DNA from: CAYUVF01 sp964448045
GTDB taxonomy: Bacteria; Bacteroidota; Rhodothermia; Rhodothermales; Salinibacteraceae
Assembly: GCA_964448045.1 (NCBI GenBank)
Contig: CAYUVF010000058.1
Coordinates: 1-26,905, forward strand
Reading direction: 5' to 3'
DNA: 26,905 nucleotides
Part shown: positions 23,801 through 26,905 of the stretch, in pieces
Layout: each line of letters begins with the position of its first letter
How positions within the stretch are numbered: the stretch's first letter is position 1
Made by a program: the position numbers and the translations under genes
Notes under the pieces: generated by a model
What the model saw: only the letters and a program-made list of their open reading frames with translations
Databases searched by the model: none
Told to the model about the DNA's origin: nothing

Positions 23801-25871
23801 CCAGCGTGCTGCCGGCCGGCCCATCGTTCGTGACGGTGAGCGTCTCATCAGCTGTCTGATTGGGCTCGATGGTGGTGCTCAACTCCTCTGGGGTAAAGGC
23901 CAGAACCGGCGCTTCGTCAGTGGTTGCGCTGGGCGAGTTGGACAGCGACGTGTTGCCATTGTCGTCCACCGCCCGAATCGCAAACCAGTACTGAGTGGAA
24001 AAGTCCAGGTCCGTAGCGGTGAAGGCCTCCGCCTCACCGGGATCGGAGGGCGACGGGGCGCCGGGGACCGAGGTGGCATTCTCGAAGTCCGTATCGTTTT
24101 CGATCGGGCCGGTCGTGGAATAGCGAACGTCGTAGCTAATTACTGGACCGCTGCTCGGGTCGCCGGCGTCATCGGCCGGAGCCGTCCAGGTGAGGTCTAC
24201 CGTGTTGGCTTGGGCCGCTCCAGCGAGGTCGGCGATGGCTCCCGGCGCGGTTTCATCGTCGGGATCGAAGGCAAAGTTTCCGATATGGGTATCCCACGCT
24301 CCGAATCCGGTCTCGTCGACGGCATACTCGTTCTGATACCAGAAACTCCCATCTGAGGGATCTACGACCATTGCCGAGTAATCGCCCCAGCGAACGGTTT
24401 GGGTCTGGGTACCAGTGCCCTCAATGATATTCTCTTCCTCGAAGGTCATCTCGCCCAGCGGGGCTCCCGGCGGGCGAGCGGTGAAGCGGATGGACGGATT
24501 AAGCGTTTCGCTCGAGACCGAATAGCCTAAAGCAATCGTTCCATTTGGCCCCATAGCAATCGAGGGCATCCAGCGATGGAGGCCGTCGTCGGGCGCATAC
24601 GTGCCCTGCTGATGGACGGTCCAGCCGCTACCATCGTCGCGGAACTCGTACCACCGGACACCGGCCAGGTCATCACCGGTCGCATCGACCGTGTGGCTGG
24701 CGACAATGGCGCTGTACGCCCCCATGTCCCGATACTGAAAACGATGCATCAGGCGGTCGCCCAGCGTAGCCAGGTCGGAGCCCCCCGGCTGCGGGACGCA
24801 CGCCTGGCGAAAGGCATTCGGGCACATCAAGCTGAATGGAGTGACATCCAGCGTAGTGAGCTCGCCGTAAGTAGAGTTTTCTACGTTCGTCCAGTCGACC
24901 TCCATCTCGTAGAGGCGCATCTGGTCCTGGATGAGTTCCCCGAAGACGTGCGGGGAGCCCGCGGGCGGGAGCGACCCATCGATGTCGGCAGGCAAGAGAC
25001 TGGCCTGGTTGGAGTTAGGACCGAAGAGGACAAGCTGAGCATCGGGTTCGCCATTCAGCATAGCATCCCGCTCGAAAGCACCGGCCACAGCACCGGCAAA
25101 ACCGCCCCCACTCCCGAAGTCATTATGGGTGTAATAGTACGCATCGGCACCGATGCCCAGCTTCGGGTAGTCGTTGAAACCTTCCATAGGAAAGGCGTAG
25201 CGGTACCACTCGCCCGTCGGATCGGAGGTCACGGACACGGCAACACACTCCAGTGAGTTGACCCCATCGATCGCGAACTGGCTGGTAACCCAGCGCTGGG
25301 CTTCCTCATCGTACATCGTGATGGGATCGCCATCGTTGCTGTTCTCGCATAACCCCCCAAAGCCATCCCAGAGCGCATTGTTGGGCAGCGGGTCCATCGC
25401 CAGAGTACCGTCCTTATTGTAAACGGTCCAGACGAGGTTAATCATCTGCATGACATAGTCTTCCCCAACATCCATATTCGGATCGGGGGGAGCAATGCGG
25501 GTACCGAGCACATCGGCATTATCCGCGTTGCCCAGACCGTCGAAGTCCCGCTGCAGACTCTGCGACGCCGGCATCGCACCCTGCTGACGCTGCACGGCCG
25601 GGTCGCGACCCATCGTGCGGCTCTTGCTGAAGCGCTGCGGAAGTGTCTTGTTCGGCACCTCGTAGCGATCCCGCTGGATCGGAGCGATGTCGCTCGCGTC
25701 CAACGTACGCATCGGGGGCGACACGTCGAACTTGATCGGTGTCGACACGCGCATATCCGACGTCACCTGCCGGATTTGCCCCCACGCGCTCGAAGAGAAT
25801 ACAAAGAGAAGTGCTATCGCAGCCCAAAACGACTTCCATGCGAAGCCGCGGACAGTAGTGTCCGTCGTCAT
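17826..25871 (-). CDS. Giant secreted multidomain surface protein with dockerin-like and T9SS sorting domains
   Basis: The 2681-residue protein is highly acidic and exported (signal peptide about 1-31). Approximate layout: basic pro-like segment 32-115; propeller-like head 118-540 with DGFGGLCENSNDGDPI and FNDYPKLGIGADAYY; Fn3 543-650; ASH/BACON-type strand module 655-700; beta domain 745-945 (ISSNGYLTFGG); ASH-type Ig-like modules around 946-1150, 1380-1490 and 1795-1998, with a beta insert at 1190-1380; Gln/Lys/Arg-rich linker 1495-1545; propeller-like region with DPETGxxxLxG repeats 1550-1795; MAM-like jelly-roll 2005-2165; Ig-like 2166-2225; cohesin-like 2226-2365; two-copy dockerin-like 2366-2432; another beta-sandwich 2455-2585; type A T9SS sorting domain 2590-2681 (HGNYPNPF, VYDVLGRQV, LSSGMYLYRV). 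No catalytic site is recognised. The most likely role is cell-surface adhesion or scaffolding. Domain edges are by eye. Confidence 0.88.
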   Translation of the reverse strand: MTTDTTVRGFAWKSFWAAIALLFVFSSSAWGQIRQVTSDMRVSTPIKFDVSPPMRTLDASDIAPIQRDRYEVPNKTLPQRFSKSRTMGRDPAVQRQQGAMPASQSLQRDFDGLGNADNADVLGTRIAPPDPNMDVGEDYVMQMINLVWTVYNKDGTLAMDPLPNNALWDGFGGLCENSNDGDPITMYDEEAQRWVTSQFAIDGVNSLECVAVSVTSDPTGEWYRYAFPMEGFNDYPKLGIGADAYYYTHNDFGSGGGFAGAVAGAFERDAMLNGEPDAQLVLFGPNSNQASLLPADIDGSLPPAGSPHVFGELIQDQMRLYEMEVDWTNVENSTYGELTTLDVTPFSLMCPNAFRQACVPQPGGSDLATLGDRLMHRFQYRDMGAYSAIVASHTVDATGDDLAGVRWYEFRDDGSGWTVHQQGTYAPDDGLHRWMPSIAMGPNGTIALGYSVSSETLNPSIRFTARPPGAPLGEMTFEEENIIEGTGTQTQTVRWGDYSAMVVDPSDGSFWYQNEYAVDETGFGAWDTHIGNFAFDPDDETAPGAIADLAGAAQANTVDLTWTAPADDAGDPSSGPVISYDVRYSTTGPIENDTDFENATSVPGAPSPSDPGEAEAFTATDLDFSTQYWFAIRAVDDNGNTSLSNSPSATTDEAPVLAFTPEELSTTIEPNQTADETLTVTNDGPAGSTLEFRFPGFAAQNLLQQPGIETNDVSRIDVDTEHAKGEDDLGGIGHPIILGAGGPDEFGYEWIDSNEPGGPTFDWIDISGDGTEVTLGDDDGQTIALPFEFEFYGETKTEISISSNGYLTFGGDDTDLSNDQVPDPNDPNDLIALYWDDLDPGNSGGGGGAVYYYHDATNNRFIIQYDAVPHFPDGNGEASTFQAILNADGSIKLQYLDMTDDASLPNSHTIGIENADGSDGLQVVFDAAYVENELAIEIAATPDFLADVDPASGFLDSGQSQDVSVTFDSDGIEPGTYEKDLALTSNDPNALSNTIPATLNVASGPPAIVLDPDNLDFGEVLEGGSVTQSFTIINEGGGPLEVSSISSDNADYTVSDSGPFTVPFNGSRTIDVTFTPDGVGPSNGTITVASDDPDTPEATVEVTGEGVPAPVIAVDPTELTEELVIGGTAEQTLTVSNSGGSDLNFDAAFEPSNAPDGSSLDRSEVVAPSQPTGNGDASAFGSATPSGQSQSTSFAPEDAIYQLDDGTSENSIGLTNGGDVMWLNAFEVVEGAGAVTEISSAFGWSEGSGLPEGTPVTYLVYEDPNDDGDPTDAELLTTVETTVQNPHTDTFIPESIAPTSVEGTFFIAALYQNQQAGQFPAPIDESSGSQQASWVIGNTSPGGFDVENLGNNDVAPALLDDIGFPGNWLLRADGGATFVTVNPASGTVAPGESQDLTVTFDATGLDVDTYVGDVALTSNDPANSPLLVPTTLEVTSAPYPFALSPESHDVTIDVNEDEDEVETRSVTIENTTDSEQSFSIESRGASGEAPQMGGTLDKEALTRIDQALQQHARQQQQAPRKRANMLKADYKSAELKSPDKMLDLMGPFAPVGVSGYGPSVSFNGAFEGQFVSFDLGEPSSLQGFGPLPEDALFAGDFLLGDEDTFYAIDNASRAFLAVDAETGDATQVGTTTPSSSEETWTEMATDPTDGTVYASTGTNLYTINPETGEATLIGPFNAPEGETMIAIAVDTDGNIYGHGIDLSTAPDKLFSIDPQTGQASLIGSTGVDAFFAQGMDYDPDTGQLYMAWYQGGGVGGLRSVDPETGDSELVGPFQGDELGFMAIPSAGFLFIENDLLAGTLAPGGSVTIDVEVDASGLIAGTYNAELAVIADVPGNPEDAVPFTLEVVADPMASVNPDNLEYPDTFVNDTARQEAVLTNTGRDVLDVSSLSVPEGFAVDAEAPFSLEPGASRTLTVSFAPTAVQDYTGTLSIESNAPNSPSTVELSGTGIEAPVASFDPEAFEVQAYPGQQYERTLSLSNTGGNPLEFSISEEVVDFPLPEPNAIFEITLLEEDFEEGALPEGWDRTQNAGADGWEIGDDLGSFFFDIPANTIYTASNDDECNCDSAEDYIITRSLDFSDVSSATLEFDSFYNGAFSQLAFVEVSTDGGQTFEVVQQLDPADEWVRRSVDLSAYAGESDVRIGFHADDAGVWASGWAVDDVVVKQPIEFLAVEPTEGTVEPGGAQDITYSLNATGLPAGTYQVDYTFTTNDPVTPTKTIPFTIDVIESLNVTPEPIVGDDDVIHPNEEFSVPIDVQSLNDLAVESYEFTLNFDGDLLEATGVTTEGTLSDGLTLATNISDGAVQVAAADDSGNSPDLFTIEGGGDLIILNMKAKEAIGSTDLVFANMQFNEGEPPASTTDATVEVVPLWGDITLNLEVSAFDASRALQHSVGIIDLTQNEAAFEAGDVTGNDELSAFDASKILQFSTGLIDCFPGVEDCEADQAATAAKQASGSNMAQPASGVLAWGAPSDAPTSAKSDKPVTRLPLMLEDASGAVRSIQLTSSIDPSMVSVESVTAELPDDWQMAHHVADDGTFKIAMAGNTPLEGAKKVATVQLRWENEDADVTVAGQATINEASPQTMTAAAVTTIPDKFALHGNYPNPFGQATEVALDLPKTAKVHVEVYDVLGRQVMRTPVTTMQAGKDRTVQLDASRLSSGMYLYRVVAEMEGETQVDTGRMTLVK

Positions 25872-26377
25872 AATGGTACCAATCTGTGATGAGTGGTGAT
25901 CAGGAGAAGGTAAGTCATCATTGGCCTATGCCGTTTACTTCTTGCCCCTTATCTGCGAGTGATTCACCGCGCAGACGTCGACATGGAATTCGGCCAAATG
26001 TGAATCCTAACCTACAACCCTTTTTAAAAAGATTAAACAGTTCGGTCTCCTCCATCCCACTCGCACCACTGAATGTTCAGTGACGAAATACTTTACATAA
26101 ACCATTTATTTATAGTATTTTACGATTAATAAATACGCTCATTATCCAGTCTAATCATCATCCAAACAGCAGGTTAAAGCTGAAGGATTAACCCGATGGG
26201 TCGTCACCCAACCTATTCTATTCATCCGTATGATTACAGACCGATCATCCGAAGATAGATAACGCATCGATGGGCTCATCGCTACGCGCGGACGGTACTC
26301 CCGGGCACGACCGTTCTGAGCTTCTCAGCTCACAGGCGACGAGGCCGGTCAACAGGATGGAGTCAGCCCATCAAATA
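25872..26377. other. AT-rich intergenic region with no gene seen
   Basis: This 506-bp gap lies upstream of the giant gene and downstream of the antiporter gene. It is far more AT-rich than its surroundings, especially at 26010-26160. No frame in it looks coding. It should hold the giant gene's promoter, but I cannot pick out a convincing -35/-10 pair or a clear Bacteroidota TTTG/TAnnTTTG pair. It contains a 12-bp palindrome (CTTTTTAAAAAG, 26020-26031), a 16-bp inverted repeat (26067-26082), and a small hairpin TGAGC...GCTCA (26317-26331) that lacks a T run. Confidence 0.6.
26067..26082. repeat. Inverted repeat, candidate operator upstream of the giant gene
   Basis: CACTGAA-TG-TTCAGTG has perfect 7-bp arms with a 2-bp spacer. 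It lies about 195 bp upstream of the giant protein's ATG, at the edge of the AT-rich block. The size and symmetry suit a dimeric regulator site. No second copy was noticed in the window. Confidence 0.45.
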
Positions 26378-26392
26378 TCAGCCCATCAAATA
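26363..26392 (-). repeat. 15-bp perfect tandem duplication at the antiporter gene's stop codon
   Basis: TCAGCCCATCAAATA occurs twice with no gap (26363-26377 and 26378-26392). On the coding strand each unit reads Tyr-Leu-Met-Gly-stop. The reading frame ends in the first copy met by the ribosome (26378-26392), leaving the second as a non-coding echo. This looks like a slipped-strand duplication. Confidence 0.9.
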
Positions 26393-26905
26393 AAAGAGAT
26401 ATCCGCCGTATGCCAGCAGCAGCGCCCCGCCTTCCCATCGGCTGAGGGTGAAGCCGGTCCGCATGAAGGGCAGCAGCACGAGAGCCATCCCGACCATTAC
26501 CCCGCCATCCACCACACTGATGCCCCCAGCCGAGAGCGGCTCCACGAGCACGGTCACGCCAAGAATGCCCAAAATGTTGAAGATGCTGGATCCTACGGCA
26601 TTACCCACGGCAATGTCGCCTTCGTGACGGTACGCCGCCACGGCCGAGGTGGCCAGCTCCGGCAGGCTCGTGCCGATGGCGACCAGCGTAAGTCCAATAA
26701 CGGCTTCACTAATTCCCCACGCCTCGGCGATGGTAATGGCCCCACCCACCAGCAGCCGCGCACCGAGCACGAGCACGGCCAGGCCGCCGAAGAGGAACAG
26801 CCCATCCAGCAGAAGACTCTGCTGCTCCGGCACGCCTTCGTTGAACTCGCGCTGGACGGCACGGCCCGTTTCGGTGCGGGCGGCGTTGACGGTAAAGATC
26901 ATGTA
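26378..26905 (-). CDS. CaCA-family calcium/sodium antiporter, C-terminal half (partial)
   Basis: The frame runs off the right edge; about 175 residues are visible and the ATG at 26902 is internal (codon TAC precedes it). The protein is a multi-pass inner-membrane antiporter of the K+-independent YrbG type, exchanging Ca2+ for Na+ or H+. The visible part contains the second alpha repeat, with GTSLPELATS (77-86, counted from that internal Met) and GNAVGSSIFNILG (100-112) supplying the conserved acidic and small residues that line the ion site. These are followed by the last three hydrophobic segments, ending in GGYLFYLMG. YrbG-like proteins are about 320 residues, so roughly the N-terminal half lies outside the window. 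The loop before the repeat (about 8-30) is charged and is the usual cytoplasmic linker between the two halves. Confidence 0.92.
   Translation of the reverse strand, partial: YMIFTVNAARTETGRAVQREFNEGVPEQQSLLLDGLFLFGGLAVLVLGARLLVGGAITIAEAWGISEAVIGLTLVAIGTSLPELATSAVAAYRHEGDIAVGNAVGSSIFNILGILGVTVLVEPLSAGGISVVDGGVMVGMALVLLPFMRTGFTLSRWEGGALLLAYGGYLFYLMG

Noticed and set aside
17826..25871. Frameshift or misassembly in the 8-kb gene
   Set aside because: The frame is continuous from signal peptide to sorting domain with coherent domains throughout, so there is no sign of a break.
26317..26331. TGAGC...GCTCA hairpin downstream of the antiporter gene as a terminator
   Set aside because: The stem is only 5 bp and no T run follows on the minus strand.

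Overview
The window reads as chromosome from a halophilic or marine member of the Rhodothermota/Bacteroidota (the Salinibacter/Rhodothermus side of that group). The evidence is two secreted proteins with C-terminal domains of the type IX secretion (Por) sorting type, high GC with long antisense open frames, strongly Asp/Glu-rich exported proteins, a CaCA-type cation antiporter, and mostly absent Shine-Dalgarno sequences. The genus cannot be fixed from the sequence. I see no tRNA, rRNA, CRISPR array, insertion sequence or phage gene.

Region 1 (1-2789). A leftward gene, cut by the left edge, diverges from a rightward regulator of the XRE + DUF2083 type (the RamB/PrpR-like short-chain fatty acid regulators). 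Between them lie a consensus sigma-70 promoter on the minus strand (TTGACA, 17 bp, TATAAT) and an array of AGCGAA half-sites that overlaps it. A LytTR response regulator follows on the plus strand, with a 10-bp tandem repeat in its leader.

Region 2 (2800-15393). Six consecutive minus-strand genes with gaps of about 27 to 115 bp look like one operon. In transcription order they are: an Omp85/D15-type outer-membrane beta-barrel; a lipoprotein with kinase-fold signatures; a calcineurin-like metallophosphoesterase lipoprotein; an ADP/ATP-translocase-type carrier; a second such carrier fused to about 470 residues of HEAT-like helices; and a 1260-residue soluble hybrid histidine kinase ending in an HPt domain. 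The most interesting reading is an envelope phosphorylation module: the carriers could move nucleotide across the inner membrane, the kinase-fold lipoprotein could use it, and the phosphoesterase could reverse the reaction. This is inference from gene content. The HPt domain could pass phosphate to the LytTR regulator encoded convergently 10 bp away.

Region 3 (15394-16022). This holds a non-coding spacer that should contain the promoter of the six-gene operon, and a small plus-strand gene of unknown function.

Region 4 (16038-25871). Two minus-strand genes encode exported proteins with T9SS-type C-termini. The 515-residue protein has a cohesin-like domain, a lamin-tail-like domain and the sorting domain. 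The 2681-residue protein has a propeller-like head, Fn3 and ASH-type Ig-like repeats, an internal propeller, a jelly-roll, a cohesin-like domain, a two-copy dockerin-like domain and the sorting domain. The two cohesin-like domains are clearly related, so this looks like a small secreted adhesion or scaffold system.

Region 5 (25872-26905). An AT-rich spacer of about 500 bp is followed by the C-terminal half of a CaCA-family Ca2+/Na+ antiporter cut by the right edge. Its last five codons, stop included, are tandemly duplicated.
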